Program-made: the position numbers and the translations under genes
DNA from: Dermatemys mawii
Lineage: Eukaryota; Chordata; Testudines; Dermatemydidae
DNA: 64,000 nucleotides
Direction: 5' to 3'
NCBI GenBank assembly: GCA_007922305.1
Contig: ML677334.1
Span: forward strand, 59,374,858 to 59,438,857
Notes under the pieces: generated by a model
What the model was told of the DNA's origin: nothing
What the model saw: the letters and a program-made list of their open reading frames with translations, nothing else
Database searches by the model: none
Shown here: piece by piece, positions 48,181 through 58,574 of the stretch
Layout: each line of letters starts with the position of its first letter
Numbering within the stretch: position 1 is the first letter of the stretch

Positions 48181-49300
48181 TCTATCCTTATGGCTTTTTT
48201 GGCGCCTGCTGCTGCATATTGAGTGGATGTTTTTAGAGAACGATCCACAATGACTCCAAGATCTGAGTGGTAATGGCTCACTTAGACCCCATCTGCAAAT
48301 TTTCACACCTGTTTACCCCTTTTTTCAGATAATTTATGAATATTAAATAGGACTGGGCCAAGTACAGTCTCCTGGGGGACACCACTATTTACCTCTCTCC
48401 ATTCTGACAACTGACCATTTATTCCTACCCTTTGTTTCCTATCTTGTAATCCACTTTTGTTTCCAATCCATGAGAAGCCCTTCCCTCTTATCCCATGACA
48501 GCTTACTTTGCTTAAGTGCCTTTGGTGAGGGACCTTGTCAAAGGCTTTCTGAAAATCTAAGCACACTATATCTCCTGGATCCCCTTTGTCCCCATGCTTG
48601 TAAACCCCCTCAAAGAATGCTACCAGATTAGTGAGGCAAGATTTCCCTTTGCAAAAACCATGTTGACTGTTCCCCCAAGAAATTGTTTATCTATATGTCT
48701 GACAATTTTTGTTCTTGTCTATAGTTTCAACCAGTTTGCTCAGTACTGAAGTCAGGCTTACCTGCCTGTAATTGCCAGGATCACCTCTGGAGCCCTTTTT
48801 ACAAGACTGGCATCCCATTAGCTATCCTCCAGTCATTCAGTACAGAAGCTGATTTAAATGGTAGGTTATAGTGATATAGTTAGTCCTGCAATTTCACATT
48901 TGAGTTCCTTCAGAACTCTTGGGTGACTTCCATCTGATCCTGGTGACTTCTTATTGTTTAGCTGATCAATTTGTTCCAAAACCATCTTTAATGACAACTC
49001 AATCTGGAACAGTTCCTCAGATTTGTCACCTAAAAAGAATAGCTTGGGTTTGGGAATCACTGCTAAGGATGTGAGGGAAAAGACCAATGCAAGGAGTTCA
49101 ATTGGTTTCTCTGTAATGGCCTTATTGTCCTTGAGTGCTCCTTTAGCATCTCTATCGTCCAGTTGCCCCACTGGTGGTTTTGTAGGCTTCCTGCTGCTTA
49201 TTGTTCCCCTATGCCCTGCCAAAGAAGAGCATAACATCAGGCTATCCTCTGTGGTATCTGCTATGCCTGCTTCACATCCTTCTAGCATTCTCATCTATGC
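48181..49300 (-). mobile_element. Inverted CR1 LINE fragment
   Basis: Minus-strand frames read, from right to left, QLNNKKSPGSDGSHPRVLKELK (48866-49294, the region before the reverse-transcriptase core), then CLDFQKAFDKVPHQRHL and VNSGVPQETVLGPVLFNI (48303-48566, palm motifs A and B), then DLGVIVDR-type wording at about 48250. The FADD region is lost. The copy is tail to tail with the CR1 on its left and lacks its own 3' end, so the left CR1 may have inserted into it. Confidence 0.75.
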
Positions 49301-49750
49301 ACCTCCTTTCATTCTGTCTCCTATTGCCTGGGACCCCTCTCTTGATTATGGACCTGATTCTCATTTACACAAAGGGTTTATCCACACCCTGTGGTTTTTG
49401 CAGACTAAGATTGCGTGCACAACTGTTGCACTACAACTATTCCAAAACCATTGCATTCACACAGCTGATTCTTACCCACTTCCCTCTGAATCAGTGTGTA
49501 CAAACAGCACTGACTTATTTAGAAATAAGTGCTCAGCATTCTGGGCAAGTATCCCATTGTGCTTTGTCCAACTGCAGGGATCTGTGAATTGTGGGATACT
49601 AGAATGGTGTAAAAGGGGCCTTAAACTGAGTGGAAATTGGTGCAGGGTTCTGAAGGTAAATGAGAATTGGGCCCTGCATCGCCAATGCCTCTTCTCTTTT
49701 CCATGCTTTCCCTAAAATTGCTCTTTTAAAGTAGAGCATCATATAGACTA

Positions 49751-50746
49751 CAGGAACTCCTCACTTAAAGTTGTCCCAGTTAACATTGTTTTGTTGCTGA
49801 TCAATTAGGGAACATGCTCGTTTAAAGTTTGCAATATTCCCTTCCAATGTTGTTTGGCAGCCACTTGCTTTGTCCACTGTTTTAAGGAAGAGCAGCCCAT
49901 TGCAGCTAGCTGGTGGAGGCTTAGAACCAGCGTGGACTGGCACCCCCACTATTAGTTTCCCCCCATCAGCTCCCCGCTCCCTTAAGTTCCCTGTGCAGCA
50001 GCTGCCCAGCAGGCTATCAATTGTCCACAGTTCAGCTGTCTCTCTCCCTACTGTCATGTGCTGCTCCTGCCCTCTGCCTTGGAGCTGCTCCCTGAGACTC
50101 TTACTTGCTGTGTAGGAGGAGGGTGAAGGGGAGAAAGTGGGGGGGGGGGCTAATGGCAGTGTGTCCCCCTCCCCCTTGCTCCTGCACCCTGCTTACCCCA
50201 TCTTCCATAGAGCAGGGAGGACACATGAGGGAGGGAGCTGGCTGGCAGCAGCTTGTCTCTGCAAGCTGATCTAATTAACAAGGCAGTGTACTTAAGAGTC
50301 AGCATACTTAAAGGGGAATCTCTCTCTCTCTCTCTCTCTCGCACACAGACACACACACAGTGTGTGTCTCTGTCTGCCCTCCCTCCTTTCTTGTGCCTTG
50401 TAGAGTGTGAGAGTTGACCCTTGAGGGCTCAGCCAATTGCTATTTCCTTTAGCAGTAAGGCATTTCCTGGGAAACATTCCACCCTCTGATTCCTCCACCT
50501 CAACCAAGCTTCACAATCATCATCACTGTGTACCAGTATTAAATTGTTTTTTTTTTAAACTTATACTTTGTGTGTTTTTAGGTGTGTGTATATCTCTAGT
50601 CTTTTGTCTGGTGAAAAAAATTTCCCTGGAACCTAATCCTCCCTATTTACTTAATTCTTATGAGGAAACTGGATTCGCTTAACATAGTTTTGCTTAAAGT
50701 TGCATCTTTCAGGAACATAACTACAATGTTAAGTGAAGAGTTTCTG
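49751..50746. mobile_element. Tigger-like (pogo group) non-autonomous element, TA target
   Basis: Ends CAGGAACTCCTCACTTAA (49751 on) and TTAAGTGAAGAGTTTCTG (to 50746) are inverted copies with few mismatches, each flanked by TA (49749-49750 and 50747-50748). The interior has no transposase. It includes a C/T-rich third and an internal (CT)n/(CA)n microsatellite, both typical of copies of this 1-kb turtle element. Open frames inside, such as 49870-50115, are incidental. Confidence 0.75.
50318..50374. repeat. (CT)n-(CA)n-(GT)n compound microsatellite
   Basis: About ten CT units are followed by ACACACACA and TGTGTGTCTCTG-like segments. The sequence is internal to the Tigger-like element and likely part of its original sequence. 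Confidence 0.85.
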
Positions 50747-50883
50747 TATAATGTATTCATATATATAACACATCAAAATACTCCTCAACCCACAGTTTGG
50801 CCTGCAGCATAATCACCCTTCCACTCAACCAGTATTGTCATTGTACTTGTATTAATCCCCAATGCTACAACAAAGCACCCTTA

Positions 50884-51545
50884 GGCCACGGTTATACTAG
50901 CACTTTATAGCGCTATAAAGCCCCCACGAGCGCTATAACCTCCTCCCCGTCCACACTGGCAAGGCACGTAGAGCGCTATAACCGCGGAGTTATAGCGCTT
51001 CTGGTAATCCACCTCCGCATGGGGAATAAGGGCTGTAACGCTACAGTGAGAATGTGGACACCCACTGCGCTGCAAGTGATCTCTTGAGATGCCTGGAGCT
51101 ATTTAAGGCAATTGACGTCTCTTCCCTTTGTTTTGAACTCGGCTGGAGGAATGCGGAAGTACCTCTTTAGAGTTTCTCTCTTAACTCGGCAGATAAGCAG
51201 TGCAAATGTTTAAGGAGGGAGCCTGTGTGAAAACAAAGCCTTCTGTGAACGGACACGTGCTGACAGGCTCTCAAAAAGACGGAAAAACCACTGGCTCTCT
51301 CCCTCCGCATACACACAACACGTCCCCCCTCACCCCCTTCGTTTAAAAAGCACATTGCACCCAGCTGAATGCTGGGATACCTGCCCTAATGCGCTGCTCT
51401 TAATGCCGCCTGAAGTGCCGCAAATGTGGCCACGCTATACCGCTGGCACGTCTCAGTGTGGACATACAATAGCGCTATACATATTGCTGTATAAGGGGAC
51501 TGCTATAACCAATAGCGCTATAATCCTGTAAGTGTAACCATACCC
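50884..51545. mobile_element. Harbinger MITE with exact TTA duplication
   Basis: A 662-bp element begins GGCCACGGTTATACT. On the minus strand the right end reads GGGTATGGTTACACT, an imperfect 15-bp inverted repeat. TTA flanks both ends (50881-50883 and 51546-51548), and the surrounding ACCCTTAG octamer happens to match on both sides. The interior is rich in TAGCGCTATA palindromes. There is no transposase. Confidence 0.75.
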
Positions 51546-51829
51546 TTAGTACGGACCCTTCTGCCTATGCAGAATCCCCCTGAAGGTATGTGAGGAGTCA
51601 TGATGGGCAGGATCAGACTCTCAAGTGTTGTTTGTGCTGACATAAGTAGTGGAGCTAAAGAATTGCACACAGTGTCGATTAACAATTTTTATGTGTAGCC
51701 TGGGGCAGATGAGAAAATCTACGAAAGCAGAACAGAAACAATCACTTTCAAATAGTGTTTGAAACATTACATGTATTAGACTTCTAATAACCTGAAAATA
51801 AGAAGCAGCTATCTTTATGTGTGATAGAG

Positions 51830-52126
51830 CAGGGGTCTCCAAACTACGGCCTGGGGGCCGTATCCGGCCCCTGGCGTCTATTTGTCTGCCCCCCCGCAAG
51901 CTGAGCAGGCACGTGGAGAAGCTGCCTCTGCCTCCCGCACCCGAGTTGCTCCCAGCAGCCCCACAAACGGAGGGGTTAATGTCCCTGCGCTGCAGCTGGA
52001 GGAGCAAAGAGGGGGCTGCGGCAGCGGCATGGCCGGAGGAGCAAGTCGCGGGGGCGCAGCAGCAGCCTGCAAAGCCCCTTCAAAAATTTAATATGGCCCT
52101 TGCCTCAAAAAGTTTGGAGACTCCTG
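51830..52126. mobile_element. hAT MITE with perfect 8-bp target duplication
   Basis: A 297-bp element begins CAGGGGTCTCCAAACT and ends AGTTTGGAGACTCCTG, which are perfect 16-bp inverted repeats. TGATAGAG occurs exactly on both sides (51822-51829 and 52127-52134). The GC-rich interior starts ACGGCCTGGGGGCCG. It has no coding capacity. The intact ends and flanks make this one of the youngest insertions in the window. Confidence 0.85.
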
Positions 52127-52355
52127 TGATAGAGGAAGGAGATGTACACTTGAGAACCTGATCCTGCCACGTGCTGAGCCTTAAGCACCTTGCAGTATTA
52201 AACCCATGCACTGAATGGGTTCCGAACAGTTGGACGAGCCATATTTGGGGGAAAGGGAGGGAATCGCATTACATTGATACAAGGGTGAACATTTTCAAAC
52301 CTGAGTGCCTAATGTTAATTCTCCTAAACATAGGCATGCACAACACATTTCATTA

Positions 52356-53537
52356 GGGTGTGCACCCAGGGAGCCCTGCCCTAGCCCTGCCCCACCACCA
52401 TCCATTCCATCCCACTGCCCACCCCGACTGCCCCACTCAAACCTCCAACCCCCGCTGCTCCTTGTCCCCTGACTGCCCGCTCCTGAGACCCCCCCGACTA
52501 CTGCCCCAGGACCCTACCCCCTACCTGTCCCCTAACTGCCCCGACCCTCATCCACACCCCCTGAGATAGACCCTCGGGACTCCCAACCCTCCCCACTCCC
52601 TGCCTGCCCCACCCCCTCTCCACACCCTCACCCCCAATAGGTCCCCCCAGAACTCCAGACCCATCCAACCCCCCAGACCTTGTCCCCTGACTGCCCCTTC
52701 CAGAGACCCCTCACCACCCCCCAGTACCCCAACCCCTACCTAACTCCCCTGCTCCCTGTCCCCAACTGCTCCGACCCCTATCCACCCCAACCCCTATCCA
52801 CCCCTCTGCCCCGACAGACCTCCCAGGATTCCCACACCCCATCCAACACCCCTGATTGCCCCCTCCAGAGACCCCACCACTCCTAACCACCACCTTGGAA
52901 TCCCACCCCCTATCCAATCCACCCTGCTCCCTATCCCCTGACGGCCCTGACCTCATCCACCCCACCACCCCCTGACAGACTCCCAGAACTTCCACGCCCT
53001 ATCTAACCGCCACCCCCGTTCTCCCACCCCGACTGTCCCTGGGACTTCCTGCCCCTTATCCAACGCCCCTGACCCCCTTACCATGCCGTTTACCCTCCGC
53101 CTCTCCCCTTCTCCCAGAGCCTCAGCACCCTGTGTCCAGGAGCGACCCTGGACAGCACTGCAGTGGCATGGCTCCAGCAGGGCCTGAGCTCCTCCTGCTC
53201 GGCCCGCCGGAGCTCGCAGCCCCGCCCACTTACCCCCACCTCCTGGAGCCTCGGGGCCTCGTGTCCAGGAGTGGCCCTGGACAGTACTTCAGTGGCATGG
53301 CTCTGGCGAGGCCCGGAGCTTACAGCCCCACCCCTTACCACATGGCTCCGAGTGGTAGGAGCTCAGGTCCCACCGGAGCCACGCTGCTGCAGTGCTGTCC
53401 AGGCCCGCTCCTGGATGTGGTGCGCTGAGACTCTGGAGGATGCGGGGAGCCTCCCTGGCTGGCAGTGCAGGCACACTGAGCAGGACAAGCTTGCCCACCT
53501 CTTCATTAAGATGTGCCTGGGCACATCTGGCACACCC
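52356..53537. repeat. Strongly C-skewed dispersed element of about 1.2 kb
   Basis: Left end GGGTGTGCACCCAGG and right end CCTGGGCACATCTGGCACACCC are partly inverted copies. The interior 52370-53100 is almost pyrimidine-only on this strand, with irregular units such as CCCTGACTGCCCC and ACCCCTATCCA. The right third (53110-53460) is GC-rich, with GGCATGGCTC repeated. I recognise the general repeat from turtles but not its class. The open frames in it have no stops because of composition. Confidence 0.55.
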
Positions 53538-53539
53538 CG

Positions 53540-54088
53540 TCCACATGCCTATGCTCCTAAAATCATCTTTAAGCTCCTAAATGTAAGTGTCATGAATTTC
53601 AGAAGTGCTGCAGTCAACGGAAGCTGTGGACTTGTTGCGTACCAGAGGGTGCAATCCTACATGTATACACGTTTACCTTTCCTCATATGAGCAGTTCCAT
53701 TGACTTAAATGGAACTGCTCAGATGAATAAAGCTAAACACACACACAACTCCCTACAGGAGCAGGATCTAAATCTATGTAGGTTCATTTAGGTTGGGAAA
53801 TCAGACAATGTGGGTCTATACATATGTAATTCAATGTTCTCAGGCTTATATCTGCTCTTCCCACTATAGCTCAAATAAGAGGGCTATATGAGGATTGATT
53901 GTGGAGGTCTAGGAAGGTGAAAAGTGTGATTCAAAATACATTAGCACTTAGGAAAGAAAATACATTAAATCTTCAAGGTTCTAGTACTTCAAGTGGCTTT
54001 CCTCTCATAAGAAAAGTTCTGTTCAGGCACTTTTGTAATATTTTTTGTTAACTGATGTAGTGAAAATAGCTTATCTGTTGATTTAAAC
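53540..54088. other. Unassigned non-coding stretch
   Basis: I see no gene or bounded element. TGAGCAGTTCCATTGAC/AATGGAACTGCTCA near 53687-53721 forms a 12-bp-armed palindrome, GAGCAGTTCCAT, of the old repeat family. Confidence 0.45.
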
Positions 54089-54123
54089 ATAAAAAGAACA
54101 GGAGTACTTGTGGGACCTTCGGG

Positions 54124-54414
54124 CTTGGCTACACTGACATTTTACAGTGCTCTAACTTGCTGGCTCAGAGATGTGGGAAAACCACCCCCCTAAGCACAGC
54201 AGGTTGGAGCACTTTACAGCGCTAGTGTAGACAGGCTCTGAGCACTGGGAACCCTGCTCCCAGCGCTGGGAGCTAATCCCCTCATGGAGGCGGATTACTT
54301 GGAGCGCTGGGAGAGAGCTCCTCCAGTGCTCGTGTGCGACCACACTCAAACTTCAAAGCGCTACCATAGGAGCGTTCCCACGGTAGCGCTTTGAAATTTC
54401 AAGTGTAGCCAAGT
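54124..54414. mobile_element. hAT MITE nested in the Penelope-like element
   Basis: The 291-bp insert begins CTTGGCTACACT and ends with its exact complement plus a T. Octamers CCTTCGGG (54116-54123) and CCTTGGAG (54415-54422) agree at 6 of 8 bases. The host phrase resumes across the insert (ACCTT | AGACTAAC), which confirms the borders. The interior carries AGCGCTGGGAG-type words. It has no coding capacity. Confidence 0.7.
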
Positions 54415-54439
54415 CCTTGGAGACTAACAAAGTGACACC

Positions 54440-54730
54440 ATGATAGGACCTAACCACATCGGCCATGCCATCACGATCTCATTCACCTGCATATCTACCA
54501 ATGTGATATATGCCATCATGTGCCAGCGATGGCCCTCTGCCATGTATACTGGCCAAACTGGACAGTCTCTATGCAAAAGAATAAATAGACACAAATCTGA
54601 CATCAGGAATCGTAACATTCAAAAACCAGTAGGAGAAGACTTCAACCTCTATGGTAACTCAATAACAGACTTGAGGGTGACAATTTTACAACAGAAAAAC
54701 TTCAAAGAGAAGCTGCTGAACTGGAATTAA
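54440..54730 (+). pseudogene. GIY-YIG endonuclease remnant of a Penelope-like element
   Basis: A 96-codon frame carries the domain in order: VIYAIMC (GIY position, Tyr24), MYTGQTGQ (YIG position, Tyr36), LCKRINRHKSDI (Arg47), then PVGEDFNLYG (Glu66 kept, the following His of the usual EHF replaced by Asp) and TDLRVTILQQ. In the family this domain nicks target DNA after the reverse-transcriptase region, which is missing here. Beyond the stop, FANWIQLI and further pieces in other frames suggest frameshift decay. It is not a functional gene. Confidence 0.75.
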
Positions 54731-55451
54731 TTTGCAAATTGGATACAATTAATTTAGGTTTGAATAGAGACTGGGAGTGGCTGGGTCATTACACAAACTG
54801 AATCTATTTTCCCATGTTAAGTATCCTCACACCTTCTTGTCAACTGTCTGATATGGGCCATCTTGATTATCACTACAAAAGATTTTTTTCTCTTGCTCAT
54901 CTTAATTAAATAGCCTCTTAGAATTGGTATGGCAATGTCCTCCTTTTCATGTTCTCTGCATATATCTTCCTACTATCGTTTCCATTCTATGCATTTCATA
55001 AAGTGGGCTTTAGCCTAAAAAAGCTCATGCTTAAATACATTGTTAGTCTCTAATGTTCCACAAGTACTCCTGTTCTTTTTGCGGATACAGACTAACACAC
55101 ACAAACAGATATTACACATCACCAGAACAGGTTATAAATTTTTGCAAAATAATTAGATCGAATTAACAAAGTACTTCCTTAGCAAAACAATTACTAACAT
55201 TTGTACAAGGTGGCATATTTTTGACATCAGCAAAACCTTTATCAATTAGAGAGAGAGAAAAGGAGAGCACATGTAAATTAGAAAACAAATATTAAGACAC
55301 TCAACAACTTGAATTAATATCTGACCTGAAAGTCACTACAAAGTGAGCCCCCATTCTAGAGCTTTCCTGATTCCCCTGTCCAAGGCAGGGTCTGAGGCCC
55401 TTGGGATAAAACCCCTCGCTGAGGGGAGGTAATGTTCAAGGGGAAGGAGGG

Positions 55452-55459
55452 TGACGTCA
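55452..55459. promoter_or_regulatory. Consensus CRE site
   Basis: The palindrome TGACGTCA is the full CREB/ATF binding site. It sits at the left edge of the CpG island, where CRE sites of responsive promoters are commonly found. Confidence 0.6.
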
Positions 55460-55836
55460 CCGCCCAGCTAACAATGAATCCGAAGACGGGAAGAACTCCT
55501 GTTCCAGCACTAGGGCTCGTTAGTACGTGACGCGCTGTGACTCCGGATTTGGGTTCGGATGCTGACAAGCCAAATCCCCCTCCCCCAGTATGTGCAGCCC
55601 CGTCCTGATCTGCTCCTCCATCACGCTCTGGCGCTGGCCCCCGAGCTCCCACCCAGCTATCGCGCCCCGCTCCGCTCTTGCGTCCCCCGCGGCTCCTAAA
55701 TCCTCCGCACCTGAGCGCCCGTCCCCCGACTCGCAGGACCGCTTGGCTCTTTCCAGGCCACCCCCGTCTTGCTCCCTCCACCCCCAAATCTGCTGCGCTC
55801 CCTGCCCCCCAGCCCCACCTGCGCCTCCATCCCCTA

Positions 55837-55844
55837 TTACGTCA
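55837..55844. promoter_or_regulatory. CRE/ATF-like site
   Basis: TTACGTCA is a one-base variant of the CRE, also bound by ATF and C/EBP heterodimers. It lies inside the CpG island, 385 bp from the first site. Confidence 0.45.
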
Positions 55845-55988
55845 TCCCTCCTGCCCGGCAGCAACGCCTCCTCCGGCCCCTTGCTCCGCTCCCCGCGCGG
55901 CTCCGCCGGGGCCAGGGCTGCGCTCGGGGAAGCGCGGGGCCGGGGCCGGGCAGCGGCTTCCCGGGCCCACTAGGCATGTGCCGAGGTT

Positions 55989-56009
55989 GCGCGCGCGCGC
56001 GCGCGCGCG
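55989..56009. repeat. (GC)n tract, Z-DNA-prone
   Basis: About ten alternating GC dinucleotides are followed by GGGGTGTGTGTGGGGGGGAG. Alternating purine-pyrimidine runs of this length readily adopt Z-DNA under negative supercoiling, and the adjacent G run could add a non-B structure. It lies in the presumed promoter. Confidence 0.7.
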
Positions 56010-56091
56010 GGGTGTGTGTGGGGGGGAGCATGTGCAGCAGCGCGCCGGGTCCCGTCTGAGGCAGGGCAGCTTCTGCTCTGACACCTGCAGC

Positions 56092-56260
56092 ATGTGCCGG
56101 GAGCTGCAGCCGCATCAGCAGCCTGCGCGCGGTGCAGCCTCTCGGCTCGCAGTGGGAAGCGGCTGCAGCATCAGCAGCTCCCTCTCTCTGTCTCTCCCCT
56201 GCCTTGCACTCTATTTCAGTGGGTGCATGGTGACCTTACAGAGTGTGCATTACCTCACAG
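56092..56260 (+). other. Candidate first coding exon (speculative)
   Basis: An ATG at 56092 opens a frame beginning MCRELQPHQQPARG and continuing in phase to ACCTCACAG|GTAAAT, a good 5' splice donor at 56260/56261. A second in-frame ATG (56227, GCATGG context) begins MVTLQSVHYLTG. A serine/leucine-rich stretch between them resembles a weak signal peptide. I recognise no protein family, and CpG islands often contain open frames by composition, so this is a pointer only. Confidence 0.15.
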
Positions 56261-56350
56261 GTAAATATCAGCTGATCCGCTGTGGCAGCAGGAGCAGGAG
56301 CAGGAGCAAGAGCAAGCAGCAGCCCACAGAGCCTTTCTGGAGGTAGCAAT

Positions 56351-58560
56351 TCATTCATTCCTTCACTCCTCTTGTCCCTCCCCCCTCTTTTCCCATGCCA
56401 AAGCCAAAAGGCTTGCAGAGGATGCTGAAACCTCCATTAAGGATGGTTCCCACCACTGCAAAGAGCCTGAGGAGTATTTAATACAGGATGGGGGTGGAGG
56501 GAGGAGGGATGAAAATTTCTGAGCCAGAGGCGGTTGCTAGTGTTGCAGTGCACTGCGGTGTCAATGGAGATGGCTAAGGGGAAGGATGTGCTGGCAAGGA
56601 GAGGGTTATTCAGCCTGTTGCCCACTTAGATATAAATATATTTTGGCTTGACTCATACTTGTATTGGTGCATTGTTATGCATTCGGTTTTCCAATGTATG
56701 AAATACCCAGGCTGGAGTTGTCCTGTTACAGAGAGAGGGGGATGCTGATACCTAATCCTTGAGGGGTAAGAAGGGGGGAAAGAGGGTGATAACTTGGTGT
56801 CTGCTATTAAGTAGGTCGCAGTGGGAGAGCTCTCTTTTTGATAAGGTCTGGTGATTATTGGCATTATGCATTTCATTACCAAACATCACCAATATATATT
56901 AACGTGCGGACAGGGAGAGTGTGTATGTGAGGATGGAGGGGAGTATAGGGAGTTTTTCATAGGCCTGGGACATATGTTATTTGACTTTTACTGTACTTCA
57001 GCTTTTCTGTGGGATTGTTTTTTTTCAATGATGAAGGTGCACATTGCCGGTCACTGGGCTTTTAACATACTTGCTGTTCCATCGATGACCCTGGCAGTTG
57101 TAAGACGTTTGTATATGTGTGTACATACAGGCCAATTGGAAGAGGGAGAGAGGAATCTAGCTCTGATTGATAAAATTTTAGCATCTTTGAACACCGGCTC
57201 TGTAAGTTTTTTCTATAAATTTAACTTAGTGGAGTCTATAATTTTTACCAAATATATCAGAGAGGACTTTCACAGGTGTGCTATGAAGTATTATCAACTA
57301 ATTGAAAACTGGCTAAATAAATTATTGAAATATACTTGTTAATGCATTATCTTTGTATTTGTAATGGTCCACTTACTTGCTAATTCACAAACTTCAATAA
57401 TTTGCAATGAATATCCTAATGAACTGCTGAATAGTTAGATCATACTATATTGTAATAGCATTTATACCATAGAATAATTGTTACCTAAAAATTAAATTAA
57501 GCTTTTAGAGGTACTATGGTCAGATGAACCTCATAAATGTGTATAGGAATTCATTTATTAACATACGCAATGTTTCAGATGAAGTTTAAACGTTTGTGTG
57601 AATAAATGTCACTTGATACATCCTGATATTTATCAATGACCTAGGAGGCTTTGAAATGAGAGGTTCATGAAATAGAAAGTATTGAAACAACATCATAAGC
57701 TTATTATTTCTAGACTTTCAATCCTGTCTCAAGCTTAAAGTTGTGTAAGTTACTGTTCTCTTTTGAACACTTTGCTGCCTTTTTCTTTATTATTCTAGTA
57801 TTGAAGATAGTTGTAGAATATTTATTTTTTTTAAAAAGGAAAATGTTTTCAACTTTAACTCTATCATTGCTGTAGAATCCAACAATATTTTTCCAAGCTT
57901 TCAGCTGAATGTTAGCATATATTGCATATGTACCACCAACACCACTGGACAAACACGTTAAGGGGTCTGTCACACTTTGGCAAGTAGTACACTATTCACT
58001 AATGAAGTGATAAAAAGTGTAAAAAATTAGTACTGTATACTTTTTTTTTTTTTAAAGGTGACCTGTTGACAGGAGATGTGTTAGGGTGTGTTCAAATTCA
58101 GCTTCATAACTTACGGCTTTGTTTTACCTCTTCAATGATAACCATTGTCAATTCTTAGAGCTTGCTCCTGCTCTCATTAAAGTTAATGGCAAAATTCCCA
58201 TATCTACCCAATATCAGAACTAAATGCATTTGGTAGTGTTTATTGTTTTACCATAAGACTAGAATTTATGGTCAAGTTATTATTATGATTGCAATTAAAA
58301 TATGAAAATAAATTCCTCATGTTTATAAGCAATGCATAAAGTACAAAATTCTGTAATCACTCATTAGAGAGAGGTTTAATTATAAACAAAATAAGTAGCT
58401 ACTCTCATGCAAGAATAGGAATAAATACAAAATTACCCCTCACCCACTGTCTAAGCACATACATTATGAATGTGACACCGTGTATGTGGCCCCCACAATT
58501 GTGTCTCAGTGTAATCTGCTCCATGTACAGTTTTTTGTGCGTTATAACTTATACTGATGA
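56351..58560. other. Unassigned non-coding stretch downstream of the CpG island
   Basis: AT-rich sequence. A 163-codon frame (56851-57342, plus) has hydrophobic patches but no domain, and a frame of this length is near the chance limit for 64 kb. No bounded repeat was recognised. Confidence 0.3.
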
Positions 58561-58574
58561 TAGTCTTCATCAAG

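Larger units (their letters stand above)
54089..55110 (+). mobile_element. Penelope-like retroelement 3' end with GIY-YIG remnant
   Basis: The left edge (AAAAAGAACAGGAGTACTTG at 54091) is the inverted copy of the right edge (CAAGTACTCCTGTTCTTTTT, ending near 55080). TTAGTCTCTAA- and AGAGACTAAC-type words mirror each other next to them. Inverted or pseudo-LTR ends are usual for Penelope-like elements. Between them lies the C-terminal GIY-YIG endonuclease region (54440-54730) and a 3' tail. The reverse-transcriptase part is absent, so the copy is 5'-truncated. A hAT MITE (54124-54414) splits the left arm. Confidence 0.7.
55430..56350. promoter_or_regulatory. CpG island, likely host promoter
   Basis: This is the only dense CpG run in the window, with many CG dinucleotides and GC-rich words such as CCGCGCGGCTCCGCC and GCGCGGGGCCGGGGCC. 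It contains two CRE-type sites (55452 and 55837), a TACGTGACGCGC word near 55523 and a (GC)n tract. No TATA box is obvious. CpG islands of this length mark transcription start regions of vertebrate genes. Direction is uncertain: a donor-like CAG|GTAAAT at 56260/56261 favours plus. I could not identify the gene. Confidence 0.6.

Noticed and set aside
49023..49715. A 230-codon plus-strand frame, the longest real one
   Set aside because: It overlaps the antisense of a CR1 pseudogene, its translation shows no domain, and the C/T-rich composition lowers stop frequency.
50877..51549. An 8-bp duplication ACCCTTAG making 50884-51545 a hAT element
   Set aside because: The ACCC part at the right is the end of the Harbinger-type terminal repeat, so the TTA trinucleotide with GGGTATG-type ends explains it better.
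52356..53540. TTA duplication for the C-skewed element
   Set aside because: TTA is present at the left (52353-52355) but not at the right, so no Harbinger call was made.
52360..53690. Proline-rich and arginine/glycine-rich frames
   Set aside because: They follow directly from the C-rich repeat composition and appear in all frames.
55678..56346. A 222-codon frame in the CpG island as a full gene
   Set aside because: GC-rich sequence opens several frames on both strands here. Only the part ending at the donor-like GTAAAT is kept as a weak exon candidate.
56851..57342. A 163-codon frame with hydrophobic segments
   Set aside because: No family resemblance, and one frame of this length is expected by chance in 64 kb.
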